This document shows, piece after piece, positions 47,276-56,024 of a stretch of DNA of 64,000 nt (its first letter is position 1; each line of letters starts with the position of its first letter). The notes beneath the pieces are model-generated. The model searched no databases. It was given only the letters and a program-made list of their open reading frames with translations, and was not told the origin of the DNA. The position numbers and the translations under genes were made by a program. The DNA comes from Streptomyces sp. NBC_01264 (GTDB taxonomy: Bacteria; Actinomycetota; Actinomycetes; Streptomycetales; Streptomycetaceae): the NCBI RefSeq assembly GCF_026340675.1, contig NZ_JAPEOX010000001.1:1612001-1676000 (forward strand), given 5' to 3'.

Positions 47276-48022
47276 TCAGGCGGGGAGCGTCAGCTGGAGC
47301 AGGGGGCTCGTGGTGGGCTGCGGGGAGCCGCCGGCCGGTTCGAGGGTGAGACCGACCGCGCGGGCACTGCCCCGGTCGCCTTGCATGACGGTGGCGCCGT
47401 CGCTGGGGAGGAGGCCGGCGGGGCGCATGGTGCCGTTGTCGTCGAACCACAGCTGGTACGTCTTGCCGGCCGGCGGGGTCGGCAGGCCGGCGCTGACGAA
47501 GACGGCCTTGTCGCGCAGCGCCGAGGTGACCACGGTGGTGGCGGCGCCGGTGGTGGTGCGTCCGTGCACGGTCCTGGCGTCGGGGGCGGTCATGACGGCC
47601 GCCAGCTCCTGGGCCTGCTCGTTGGTGAGCCGGGCCTGGGCACGGGCCTGTTCGGTCTGCTGGTGCTGCCAGACGGCGAGTCCGCCGAAGGTAGCGGCGA
47701 GGGCGATACCGGCGGCGACGACGAACGGGCCGGCCCTGCGCGTCAGGACGGCGGTGAGCCGGGCCGGGGCGGCGGGCCGGATGCGCGGTGGCAGCTGACG
47801 GACGCCTTCGATGCGGTGGACCACCACCTGCTTCATGCGGGCGGGCGCGGGCAGTTGAGCCGCTGCGGCCAGATGTGCGGCGGTCGCCGCGAACTCGGTG
47901 ACCTCCTGCGCGCAGGCCGGGCACTGCCCGAGGTGCGCGGTGAAAGCCTCGTACTCCTTGCCCGTGAGCGCGTCCAGGGCGTACGCCCCGGTGAGGGTGT
48001 GCAGGTCTTCGTCGTGTTTCAC
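47276..48022 (-). CDS. rskA: anti-sigma-K factor RskA
   Basis: 248 aa. The N-terminal zinc-binding anti-sigma domain has H30-x3-C34-x2-C37 (AHLGQCPAC). A single membrane helix (about 96-117, PFVVAAGIALAATFGGLAVW) is followed by the extracytoplasmic RskA domain with GKTYQLWFDDNGTMRPAGLL. It holds SigK at the membrane until released by intramembrane proteolysis (known for M. tuberculosis). GTG start at 48022 overlaps the sigK stop (GTGA). Confidence 0.93.
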   Translation of the reverse strand: MKHDEDLHTLTGAYALDALTGKEYEAFTAHLGQCPACAQEVTEFAATAAHLAAAAQLPAPARMKQVVVHRIEGVRQLPPRIRPAAPARLTAVLTRRAGPFVVAAGIALAATFGGLAVWQHQQTEQARAQARLTNEQAQELAAVMTAPDARTVHGRTTTGAATTVVTSALRDKAVFVSAGLPTPPAGKTYQLWFDDNGTMRPAGLLPSDGATVMQGDRGSARAVGLTLEPAGGSPQPTTSPLLQLTLPA

Positions 48023-48603
48023 GTTGTCACCCCCATGCAGTCGCGCAGCCGGATCAGTCCGTCGCGCATTCGGGTCTTGATGGTCGGAAGCGGGGAGTGC
48101 AGGGCGTCCGCGACCTCGCGGTAGGTCAGGCCCTGGTAGTAGGCCAGGGTCACGGCTTGTCGCTGGAGTTCGGTCAGGCCGCGCAGGCAGCGGCGTACCT
48201 GTTCGCCGTCCAGGCGTGTTTCGACCTGTTCGGCGACTTCGTCGAAGGGCCTGGCCTGGTCGCGTACGGCGTTGGCGTACTCGCGGTCGGCGGAGGCCTG
48301 GGCGGACCGGACGCGGTCCACCGCCCTGCGGTGGGCGATCGTCGCCACCCAGGTCATGACGGATCCCTGCTCCGGGTGGTAGCGGGCGGCTTGGCGCCAC
48401 AGGTCGATCATCGCTTCCTGAGCCACCTCCTCCGCCTGCGCGCGGTCCCGGACGACCTTGACGGCGATGCCGAAGACCATGGGGGCGACCGCGTCGTACA
48501 GGACGGTGAAGGCGTCCTTGTCGCCGTGGCTCACCCGCTCCATCACCTCCTCCAGCCGCGGTCCGCCCGCGTCCGTTCCTCCGGACCGCTGACGCTGGGT
48601 CAC
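48019..48603 (-). CDS. sigK: ECF RNA polymerase sigma factor SigK
   Basis: 194 aa from a GTG at 48603. Sigma-2: DAFTVLYDAVAPMVFGIAVK then AEEVAQEAMIDLWRQAARY and GSVMTWVATIAHRRAVDRVR. Sigma-4: LTELQRQAVTLAYYQGLTYR then LHSPLPTIKTRMRDGLIRLR. The pairing with RskA and a fasciclin lipoprotein (49095-49751, divergent) is the SigK arrangement. It should recognise the CCAATC-N17-CGAATC-like promoters nearby (inference). An internal ATG at 48543 would lose part of region 2. Confidence 0.93.
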   Translation of the reverse strand: MTQRQRSGGTDAGGPRLEEVMERVSHGDKDAFTVLYDAVAPMVFGIAVKVVRDRAQAEEVAQEAMIDLWRQAARYHPEQGSVMTWVATIAHRRAVDRVRSAQASADREYANAVRDQARPFDEVAEQVETRLDGEQVRRCLRGLTELQRQAVTLAYYQGLTYREVADALHSPLPTIKTRMRDGLIRLRDCMGVTT

Positions 48604-49094
48604 CGGTGTCCCGTCCCGAGTCGCCGGGAGCCTGGCTGCGGTCCGGCGCCTCTGTCGACCCGGTCGCTTCTGTCGCCTCTGTCGCCGCGTCCGCGCCCGC
48701 GCCTCGGTGCCATCAACCGCTCTTTCGACGAGAGAAGGACCGGCCCGTGGTCGGGGGCCGGTCATGGTTGCTCCGCTTGTCTTGCATGTTCTTCGTAGCG
48801 GACCTTTGTACGGATTGCTCCGGTGCGGCAACGCCGCACCTCTGGCGCCATCCGATCGGGTGAAGCCGCCTTCCACCGCCCAGCCACCCGGGGGCCTCAT
48901 GTGCCCGCTCCGGGAGCGGAAACCGCTGATGTCGACGCGGGACCAATCCGCCGGACGGAGCGCAGCGAATGCCGGGTGTGAGTGCTCCGCGGCACTGACG
49001 GCTGGTCTCGGCCGGGCCGAGGGACGTACGCGGAGCAGCTCCACCCCCAGACCTGATGTGCCTTTGATCGCCAGATGCATACGAGGAGATCCTC
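48604..49094. other. divergent intergenic region sigK / fasciclin gene 2
   Basis: 491 bp without a gene. It contains the candidate SigK promoter at 48943-48971 facing the fasciclin gene. No matching promoter toward sigK was found, so sigK may be expressed from another type of promoter. No other structure was recognised. Confidence 0.6.
48943..48971 (+). promoter_or_regulatory. candidate SigK-type promoter for fasciclin gene 2
   Basis: CCAATC (48943-48948), 17-bp spacer, CGAATG (48966-48971), 124 bp before the start at 49095. Same pattern as at fasciclin gene 1. Confidence 0.65.
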
Positions 49095-49751
49095 ATGTCC
49101 AGCACGCTTCGTTTCCGTCGTACCGCTCTCGCCGTGGCCGCCGCGGCCGTTCTTCCCTTCGCCCTGTCCGCCTGCTCCGACTCCGGAAGTGACTCCGCGT
49201 CCGGATCCTCTTCGGACAAGAGCAGCGAAGCTCCGGCCGCCTCGCAGCCCGCGACGCCGGACGCGTCGATGGCCGGGGACAAGCCGTTCGGACCGGCCTG
49301 TGCCGGGGTTCCCGCCGATGGTGCCGGCTCGTTCGACGGGATGGCCAAGGACCCAGTCGCGACCGCGGCGTCCAACAACCCGGCGCTGTCCACCCTGGTG
49401 GCGGCCGTCAAGCAGGCCGGGCTCGTCGACACCCTGAACAACGCTCAGGGCATCACGGTGTTCGCGCCGACCAACGACGCCTTCGCCAAGATCCCGAAGG
49501 CCGACCTCGACAAGGTCCTCGCCGACAAGGCCACCCTCACCAAGATCCTCACGTACCACGTCGTCGGCCAGGAGCTGACGCCGAAGCAGCTGGAGTCGGG
49601 CTCCTTCGACACCCTGGAGAAGACCAAGCTCACCACCAGCGGCTCGGGCGAGACCTACAAGGTCAACGACACCTCCAACGTCGTCTGCGGCAACGTCAAG
49701 ACCGCGAACGCCAACGTCTACATCGTCGACACCGTCCTGATGCCCAAGTAA
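49095..49751 (+). CDS. fasciclin-domain lipoprotein (MPT83-like)
   Basis: 218 aa. Lipoprotein signal: hydrophobic AVAAAAVLPFA then lipobox LSAC. A Ser/Ala-rich linker (about 27-60) precedes one FAS1 domain with GITVFAPTNDAFAKIP and ILTYHVVGQELT, ending VYIVDTVLMPK. Its FAS1 domain is very similar to the one at 35166-35744, one secreted and one lipid-anchored, just as MPT70 and MPT83 in M. tuberculosis. GAGGAG before the ATG. Adjacent and divergent to sigK-rskA. Confidence 0.94.
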   Translation: MSSTLRFRRTALAVAAAAVLPFALSACSDSGSDSASGSSSDKSSEAPAASQPATPDASMAGDKPFGPACAGVPADGAGSFDGMAKDPVATAASNNPALSTLVAAVKQAGLVDTLNNAQGITVFAPTNDAFAKIPKADLDKVLADKATLTKILTYHVVGQELTPKQLESGSFDTLEKTKLTTSGSGETYKVNDTSNVVCGNVKTANANVYIVDTVLMPK

Positions 49752-49790
49752 CACCCTTCCGCGCGACCCGCAGCACCTGCACTCCCAGGA

Positions 49791-49833
49791 GCACTCGGCA
49801 GGGCGGCCGTCCCAGGACGGTCCCGCCGGGTGC
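49791..49833. terminator. imperfect hairpin between converging genes
   Basis: GCACTCGGC...GGCCGTCC pairs imperfectly with GGACGG...GCCGGGTGC, just after the fasciclin gene and before the converging 47-aa gene. Plausible terminator. Confidence 0.45.
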
Positions 49834-49900
49834 TCGTCGCGCGCTGCGGCAGGCCCCAGCCGGTCGCCCTCGGACATGGTGCGCGGCCGGTCGGCGCCCC

Positions 49901-50044
49901 TCAGTGGGCAGGGGCTCCGAATTCCGCGTGCTGGGTGTGGAAGGCGTACTCCGCGTCATCGCCGGAGGGCGGTGCGGAGAACAAGATCCTGCGCGCTTCG
50001 GCCCGTGCCTGGTCCAGGAGCTCTTCGAACTCTTCGTCGGTCAT
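49901..50044 (-). CDS. 47-aa acidic small protein
   Basis: MTDEEFEELLDQARAEARRI, then ILFSAPPSGDDAEYAF and HTQHAEFGAPAH. ATG at 50044 with GAGGTGATCACG upstream; strong C/G third-position bias over the full length. The acidic N-terminal helix resembles small conserved Streptomyces proteins, but no function is known to me. Confidence 0.6.
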   Translation of the reverse strand: MTDEEFEELLDQARAEARRILFSAPPSGDDAEYAFHTQHAEFGAPAH

Positions 50045-50071
50045 CGTGATCACCTCACACCACTCGTCCCC

Positions 50072-50341
50072 CTACAGGTGATTCGTGGCACACCCGCTGC
50101 CGGACTGGTCGGCGGCGGCCGCGAGCAGGTTCCCGGAGAGCGTCCACAGGCGTCGGGCGTTGTCCGGGTCGAGGGCGTAGCGGGCGACGCCGTGCAGGTT
50201 GCCGGTGCGGCGCTCGACGGTCCCGGTCCCGTTGCAGTCGGCGAAGTAGCGGCCGCCGATGCCTTCGAGGAGGGGTGACGTGGCGAGGAGTAGGGCCGTC
50301 GCGGCGCTGCACCTCGTGGCCGCGCTGCGGGCGGCCGCCAT
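50072..50341 (-). pseudogene. C-terminal remnant of a short-chain dehydrogenase
   Basis: The last ~65 residues, LLLATSPLLEGIGGRYFADC then NGTGTVERRTGNLHGVARYA and LDPDNARRLWTLSGNLLA, match the end of retinol-dehydrogenase-like SDR proteins. There is no TGxxxGxG or YxxxK region upstream; the SpoIIE-type phosphatase gene begins instead on the other strand. So the 5' three quarters of the gene are gone. Confidence 0.7.
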
Positions 50342-50463
50342 CGCGACCGACGACGACGCACCCTGAGCACACTGGGGCGGGCCACCGTCCTGCCGCAGCC
50401 GCGGACAGCGGTTCCCGGAGCGCCACGTCCTCCCCTTTGGGGTGCGGAGGGAAGGCTTGGGGC

Positions 50464-51612
50464 ATGGCCCTTCGAGGATGGTTGGACGTCCGGCGCTCCT
50501 GGCTGCCGGGGCACGCGCCCGCGCTGCTCGCGATCCCGCTCGGGCTGATCGTCACCGTGTGCGTACTGGACGTACTGGCTCCGCCGCACATCCACCTCGG
50601 ACCGCTGCTCGTGGCGGCGCCCGCGATCACCGTGGCGTTTGCCGGCGCCCGTACGACGGCGGTGATGGGGGGTCTGGCCGTAGCGGCCCAGGTGCTGATC
50701 GGCATGCTCAGGGGGGTCTCGGGCACCGCCAACATCCAGGCGCAGATCGCTGCCCTGATCGTCGTCTCGGCCGTCTGTGTCACCGTCTGTGTGGTGCGGG
50801 GCCGGCGCGAGCAGCAACTGCACCGGGTCCGGTCGGTGGCCGAGGCAGCCCAAAGAGTGCTGTTGCAGCCGCTGCCCGCGCGCGCCGGGCCGCTGCGGAT
50901 CGCCGGCTTGTACATCCCCGCCGAGGAGGAGGCCGAGCTGGGCGGAGACCTGTACGCCGCCGCACGCACCGCCCACCACAGCACCCGGATCCTCCTCGGC
51001 GATGTGCGCGGCAGTGGTCTGGGCGCCATCAGCAACTCCGCGCTGCTGCTCGGCGCCTTCCGAGCGGCCGCCCATCGGCAGGCCACCCTTCCCCGCCTCG
51101 CCGTCCACCTGGACGCCGCGTTCCGCTGGGACACCGGCCAGTGGCGGTCGCGGACGGAGCAGGACACCATCGAGGACTTCGCCACCGCCGTGCTGCTCGA
51201 CATCCCCGACCACGATCCGGTGGTCCACCTCATCAGCTGCGGTCACCCGCCGCCGCTCATCCTCCGCGGAGATCGGCTCATCCCGCTCGTGGCCGAGGCC
51301 AGCCACCTTCCGATCGGATTCGGCGGGGCCTTCGGGATCACCGACTACGACGTCCAGACGTTCCCGTTCGAGGCCGGCGACCTGATACTCCTCTACACCG
51401 ACGGCGTCATCGAGGCACGCGACACCGACGGACGCTTCTACCCGTTCACCGAACGCGCGCCACAGTGGACCGCGGAAGCCCCCGACCAACTCCTGCGCCA
51501 TCTCCGGGCCGACCTGCTGGCCCACGTCCATGCGCACCTCGGCGACGACGCGGCCGTCGTCGCGATCCGCCGCAGGGCGTCCGCCCCTGCGCCGTCCGAA
51601 CCCGCCCCGTGA
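50464..51612 (+). CDS. membrane SpoIIE-type PP2C phosphatase
   Basis: 382 aa. Four N-terminal hydrophobic helices (about 20-115: APALLAIPLGLIVTVCVLDV onward), then a phosphatase domain: AAQRVLLQPLP, the metal-binding GGDLYAAARTAHHSTRILLG with GDVRGSGLGA, HLISCGHPPPLIL, FPFEAGDLILLYTDGVIEAR and the final GDDAAVVAIRR. It dephosphorylates Ser/Thr of anti-anti-sigma-type partners in related systems. No anti-sigma gene is adjacent. ATG at 50464. Confidence 0.92.
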   Translation: MALRGWLDVRRSWLPGHAPALLAIPLGLIVTVCVLDVLAPPHIHLGPLLVAAPAITVAFAGARTTAVMGGLAVAAQVLIGMLRGVSGTANIQAQIAALIVVSAVCVTVCVVRGRREQQLHRVRSVAEAAQRVLLQPLPARAGPLRIAGLYIPAEEEAELGGDLYAAARTAHHSTRILLGDVRGSGLGAISNSALLLGAFRAAAHRQATLPRLAVHLDAAFRWDTGQWRSRTEQDTIEDFATAVLLDIPDHDPVVHLISCGHPPPLILRGDRLIPLVAEASHLPIGFGGAFGITDYDVQTFPFEAGDLILLYTDGVIEARDTDGRFYPFTERAPQWTAEAPDQLLRHLRADLLAHVHAHLGDDAAVVAIRRRASAPAPSEPAP

Positions 51613-51642
51613 ACGGGGGCGGCGTGCCGTAGCCGGCCGGAG

Positions 51643-52251
51643 GTGGGCTCCCTCGATCGTCAGGGGCGCAACCAGATCGGGTTGGTGAGGGCGGCCGGCC
51701 AGGACGGCGCCACCGTCTGGAGCCGGCCCAGCGGCCTTCCACAGGTCGCCGTGACTGCGTCCATGGCCGGCTACCAGAGCTCACTCTCCCTCCACCAAGG
51801 CGTCCTCACCTGCATACCCCCCGGAACCTCGGTGCTCCCGGACAACCCCGTCGACACGGCGGCCTTCGACCCCGCCCGGGGCACCCGGCTCTGGAGCGGC
51901 AGGCGCAGTGGCCCCGTCGCCGGGAGCGCCGAGGCCGCGGGGGTGCTCGTCCTGGGCGGACCGCGGGGCGCGTCCGGCACCGACCTGCGCACCGGGCGTA
52001 CCGCCTGGATCCGGCAGTCGCCCCCAGGCGGCGCCACCGTCCGGGGCTCCGCCGGGAAGCTGGTCCTCCTCACCGCACCCACCGCCGCCGGAGGGATCAC
52101 CCTGCAGGCGCTCACCGCCGGCGGAGGCACCGTGAAGTGGCAGCAGACCTTCGCCCGGCAGCCGGGAGAGCCGCGGGTCCTGCTCCAGGACTCGGCCCTC
52201 CTGATCGGCTACGGGACCACGCTGACCGCCTACCGCCTGCCCAGCAGCTGA
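51643..52251 (+). CDS. truncated PQQ-like beta-propeller protein
   Basis: 202 aa from a GTG at 51643. It contains propeller-blade repeats: TAAFDPARGTRLWSGRRSG, GTDLRTGRTAWIRQSPPGG, and GGTVKWQQTFARQPGEPRVL. There is no signal peptide or membrane helix, and the first ~20 residues look non-native, so this is probably the C-terminal part of a larger PQQ-repeat protein that has lost its 5' end. It precedes the next gene by 26 bp on the same strand. Confidence 0.6.
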   Translation: MGSLDRQGRNQIGLVRAAGQDGATVWSRPSGLPQVAVTASMAGYQSSLSLHQGVLTCIPPGTSVLPDNPVDTAAFDPARGTRLWSGRRSGPVAGSAEAAGVLVLGGPRGASGTDLRTGRTAWIRQSPPGGATVRGSAGKLVLLTAPTAAGGITLQALTAGGGTVKWQQTFARQPGEPRVLLQDSALLIGYGTTLTAYRLPSS

Positions 52252-52277
52252 CCCGCCTCCGAAAGGTTCACCACGAG

Positions 52278-52979
52278 ATGGCCGACACCGAGGACACCCC
52301 GCACGCCCTCCCGAACCCGGCCGACCTGCGCCCCGTAGGCCCCGCCCAGCGGTGGATCTGGCTGCTCGGCGGCCTCGCCGCCGGGGCCGCGGCCATCACC
52401 CTCGCACTGAGCCTGGCTGCCAACCTCGTCGAGGCGGCACCGGCCGCCGCACCGACCACTGCGGCAACCGTCACCGGCGGTCCGGAAACCGCGCCCTACA
52501 CCAAACTGGTCGACGGCTGTGCGCTGCTGCGCCCGGAGACGGTCGAGCGGTACATCAAGGGAGCCACCTGCACCGCGCAGGAGCAGAGAGCCGGTGAGGC
52601 CTCGTCGAACGGGATGTGGACGAGCATGACCTCCGGCTATGCCGAGGCGCGGATCGGCGTAGGACTGTCCCCGTTCGCGGAAGGCGTCTACCAGCAGACC
52701 CTGACCATCAGCCGGAACATGGCGACCACCACCGGCGCGAAGATCACCGACGACCGGGCCGTTCCGGACCTGGGCGACAAGGCGACCCTGCTCTACACCT
52801 CCTACAGCGGCTACGGCCGTGCCAAGCTCTCGGTGGTCCGGAACAACGCGCTCGTCACCGTCGAATACTCCGCGAGCACGTACTCCGGCCTGACCCGCAA
52901 GGACGTTCCCGTCGACACCGCCGAGGCAGCCGCCATCGCCTGCGCCAAGGACGTGCTCGGCACGCTCGCCACTCCCTGA
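52278..52979 (+). CDS. membrane-anchored DUF3558-like protein
   Basis: 233 aa. A cytosolic N-terminus, one helix (WIWLLGGLAAGAAAITLALS, about 28-48), a Thr/Ala-rich linker and an extracytoplasmic domain: LVDGCALLRPETVERYIKGA then CTAQEQ, and TGAKITDDRAVPDLGDKATL and NALVTVEYSAST. The Cys-containing 'DxCxLL...' start and 'DLGDxA' turn are as in DUF3558-type lipoproteins. Function unknown. ATG at 52278 with GAAAGG upstream. Confidence 0.75.
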   Translation: MADTEDTPHALPNPADLRPVGPAQRWIWLLGGLAAGAAAITLALSLAANLVEAAPAAAPTTAATVTGGPETAPYTKLVDGCALLRPETVERYIKGATCTAQEQRAGEASSNGMWTSMTSGYAEARIGVGLSPFAEGVYQQTLTISRNMATTTGAKITDDRAVPDLGDKATLLYTSYSGYGRAKLSVVRNNALVTVEYSASTYSGLTRKDVPVDTAEAAAIACAKDVLGTLATP

Positions 52980-53009
52980 ACCCGCCCTGGCCCCGCACCC
53001 ATCGGGGCG

Positions 53010-54509
53010 TCAGCCTGGCGTGTGGGCCGTTTGGCTCGTCGCGGTGCCGTCTTCGTCCCGGGCCTGCGCCGCCGCGGGCTGGTGCGGAGCGGGCGGGGTG
53101 CGGATCAGCAGCGCGACCAGCACGGCCAGTGCGCCGAGCCCGGCGCCGATGCCGAATCCCCATTGGATGCCCGTGGCGAGGGCGCCGGTGGCGTCGGCGC
53201 CCTCGGCCGCCGCCGTGGCGGCGTGCCCCGACATGACGCTGATCACCAGGGCGGTGCCCGCGGCGGCCGCGACCTGTTGGAGCGAGCCCAGGATGGCGGA
53301 GCCGTGGGGGTAGAGGTGCGGCGGCAGTACGGACAGTCCGGAGGTGAAGACGGGGGTGAAGACGAACGCCATGCCCGCGCTGAGGGCCACGTGCAGGGCG
53401 AGCACCAGCCACGGCGAGGTCCGTTCGCCCGTGAAGGCGAACAGCGTGAGGCAAAGGGCCGTGAGTACGGCTCCCGGTACGACCAGCCGTGGTGCGCCCA
53501 GTCGGTCGTAGAGCTTGCCGACCTGTGGTCCGAGCAGGCCCATGGTCAGGCCGCCGGGGATGAGGAGCAGCCCGGTCTGCAGTGAGGTCAGGCCGCACAC
53601 CTCCTGCAGGTAGATCGGCAGCAGGATGAAGGTGCCCATGAGGGCCATGAAGGACACGCACATCAGGCCCAGCGCCACCGAGAAATGACGGAACGTCAGT
53701 GCGCGCAGGTCCAGCAGCGGGGTGGAGGAGCGCTGCAGTGCCAGCTGTCGCCATACGAACAGTCCTACGAGCACGGCGCCGGCCGAGGTGACGGCCTCCG
53801 CGGGCACCGGGGCCCGGGCCGCGTTCTCGGCGCCGAGTCCGCTCAGGCCGTAGACCAGGGCGCCGAAGCCCGCCGCCGCCAGGGGGACGGACAGCCAGTC
53901 GATGGGACCGGCCTGCGGCTCGCCGATGTTGACCAGGTTGCGCCGGCCGAACACGGCCATGCCTCCGGCGATGGGCAGTACGGCCAGGAACAGCAGTCGC
54001 CACGAGCCCAGTTGCAGCAGCACCCCGGAGACGGCGGGGCCGAGGGCGGGTGCGACGGAGATGACGAGGGTGATGTTGCCCATGACTCGGCCGCGGTCGT
54101 GCGGGGGCACGAGGGTCATCAGCGTCGTCATGAGCAGCGGCATCATGACGGCGGTGCCACTGGCCTGGATGACCCGGGCGGCCAGCAGCACGGGGAAGGC
54201 GGGCGCGGCCGCGGCCAGAGCCGTACCGGCGAGGAACAGCGCCATGGCGAGGCTGAAGGCGGTCCGGGTCGTCACGCGCTGGAGGAACCACCCCGTCACC
54301 GGGATGACCACGGCCATGGTGAGCATGAAGGCCGTGGACAGCCATCCCGCTGCGGCTGCGGTGACCTCGAAATCGCGCATGAGCCGCGGGATCGCGTTGA
54401 CCATGATCGTCTCGTTGAGGAGGACGACGAACGTGGACAGTACGAGAATCCGCAGCACGGCGGTGACACGGGCGGGCGAGGGGTCGGGCGTTGCGTGGGG
54501 CACTGGCAT
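53010..54509 (-). CDS. MFS drug/metabolite exporter (DHA2-like, 14 helices)
   Basis: 499 aa. The motif region FVVLLNETIMVNAIPRLMRD (helix 1) and AARVIQASGTAVMMPLLMTT (motif C region) are typical for the EmrB/QacA subfamily, and the length fits 14 helices. Start ATG at 54509 favoured by GGGA 9 bp upstream; an ATG at 54524 is possible. It follows the DUF5685 gene by 22 bp on the same strand, so the two are likely co-expressed. Confidence 0.9.
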   Translation of the reverse strand: MPVPHATPDPSPARVTAVLRILVLSTFVVLLNETIMVNAIPRLMRDFEVTAAAAGWLSTAFMLTMAVVIPVTGWFLQRVTTRTAFSLAMALFLAGTALAAAAPAFPVLLAARVIQASGTAVMMPLLMTTLMTLVPPHDRGRVMGNITLVISVAPALGPAVSGVLLQLGSWRLLFLAVLPIAGGMAVFGRRNLVNIGEPQAGPIDWLSVPLAAAGFGALVYGLSGLGAENAARAPVPAEAVTSAGAVLVGLFVWRQLALQRSSTPLLDLRALTFRHFSVALGLMCVSFMALMGTFILLPIYLQEVCGLTSLQTGLLLIPGGLTMGLLGPQVGKLYDRLGAPRLVVPGAVLTALCLTLFAFTGERTSPWLVLALHVALSAGMAFVFTPVFTSGLSVLPPHLYPHGSAILGSLQQVAAAAGTALVISVMSGHAATAAAEGADATGALATGIQWGFGIGAGLGALAVLVALLIRTPPAPHQPAAAQARDEDGTATSQTAHTPG

Positions 54510-54531
54510 CGTGGCGGGTCCCATCCGTCGT

Positions 54532-55923
54532 TCAGTCGCAGCAGTCGCAGCAGCACTTGCACGGATTGCAGCAGCCACCGCCACCACCACCGCAGCCGTC
54601 ACCCGAGCCACCGCCCGAGCCTCCGGAGCTGCCGGAGCCCTGACCACCGCCCCAACCGCCCGAGGAGCCACCCGAGTTGCCGCCGCCCTGGCCGCCGGAC
54701 CAGCCGTCGTTCCCGGACCGGTCACTCCCGGAACCGTCCCTGGTCGAGCCGCCGTTGCGGTTGCCGTCACCGAACTGCAAGGGCTCTCCGTCATCCATGC
54801 CGTCGTCCTCGTTGCAGCGGCAGCACGCACGGCACAACTGGCAATCGGCGCACAGCCGGCCCCGCTCGCGACACCGCCGGCACTGTCCCTCCGGCGGCCG
54901 GCCCGACGCCGTCACCCCACCGTCCGGCGCCGCGCCCGCAAGCTCCCCCACGCCGCAGGCCGCGCCCGTGCCGGTCCCCGACGGCGTGTCCGTCTCCGCA
55001 CCCCGGCGTCCCAGCCAGGGCACCATGCGGAGGCCCGGCGCCGGGCGGCGGCGCTGATGGTGACGGTGCCGAGGGTCGAAGACCCGATCGACGGCACGCT
55101 CCAACTCGCCGCCCAGCAGCGCCCGCACCAGCCGATCGTCGACGAACACGGCCTCGGCCAGGGCGAGTCGGATGCCGTGGACGGCGTCGTCGCAGAGCCG
55201 GCGCACCTCGGCGCGGTCCGCTCCGGTCACGGCGATCGGGTTCCACGCGCCGGACGCCTCGTCCGCGTCCAGGTCCTCGACGGCGTCCAGCAGGTGCGCC
55301 AGCCGGCCGAACAGGCGGCCGGCTTCCGCCAGCGGTTCGGCGTTGCCCGGGCGGTCCGTGAGTACCGCGGTGTGCGCGAAGGCGGCCGCGGTCGCCGTCT
55401 CCGCGGGCTCCGTGACCGTCAGCAGCGACCCACCGGGGCCGGTCGACCGCTCGATCTCCGGCTGGCGTTCGACCGCCGCGAGCAGCAGCGCGGTGTCGAA
55501 GCCGATCCGTTCGCCGCCGGCGACGCCCGCACGGTCCCAGTGGTGGGCGATCCGGCGTGCCGCCAGCGCCACCGGGCGGCGCCCCGCCAGGCCGTCCCCA
55601 TCGGCCGCGTGGTCCCGCATCTTCGCCGCGGCCAGGACCAGCGACACCGTCGCCGCCAGCCGCGCGCCCTCGCCCTGCGCCACGTCCGCCGACCGCATCC
55701 CGCGCAGCGGGCACGGACCGGCGCCCCGGCGCCAGTCCCCGGTGCGCTCCGACTGCGCTTCGGTCAGTACCGAGACGATCAGGCCGTCGTAGTTGGTGGC
55801 CACCCTCGCGAACTGCCCGTACTCGCTGCGCAGGGCCAGGCACAGCCCGCACAGATGCGCCATCCACTCGGTACGCAAGCCCTCGCCCAGGCGATGACGG
55901 CACGGTCTGATGATTCCGAACAC
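54532..55923 (-). CDS. DUF5685 protein with cysteine-rich tail
   Basis: 463 aa. N-terminal DUF5685 core: MFGIIRPCRHRLGEGLRTEW, MAHLCGLCLALRSEYGQFAR, and LFGRLAHLLDAVEDLDADEA. C-terminal Cys motifs CRRCRERGRLCADCQLCRAC then CRC, a long Gly/Ser-rich linker (about 385-445) and the tail CCNPCKCCCDCCD. The clustered cysteines suggest metal binding. Family function unknown. Upstream of an MFS exporter on the same strand. Confidence 0.85.
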   Translation of the reverse strand: MFGIIRPCRHRLGEGLRTEWMAHLCGLCLALRSEYGQFARVATNYDGLIVSVLTEAQSERTGDWRRGAGPCPLRGMRSADVAQGEGARLAATVSLVLAAAKMRDHAADGDGLAGRRPVALAARRIAHHWDRAGVAGGERIGFDTALLLAAVERQPEIERSTGPGGSLLTVTEPAETATAAAFAHTAVLTDRPGNAEPLAEAGRLFGRLAHLLDAVEDLDADEASGAWNPIAVTGADRAEVRRLCDDAVHGIRLALAEAVFVDDRLVRALLGGELERAVDRVFDPRHRHHQRRRPAPGLRMVPWLGRRGAETDTPSGTGTGAACGVGELAGAAPDGGVTASGRPPEGQCRRCRERGRLCADCQLCRACCRCNEDDGMDDGEPLQFGDGNRNGGSTRDGSGSDRSGNDGWSGGQGGGNSGGSSGGWGGGQGSGSSGGSGGGSGDGCGGGGGGCCNPCKCCCDCCD

Positions 55924-56024
55924 CTAAGGTTCTCCCCCGTAGAAACAGTTACCCGGACGCCTCCGGGCGGACGGCATGTCCGGCCGGCCCGTGCGGAGCC
56001 TCCGTTGGAAAGTATGAGGGTGCG

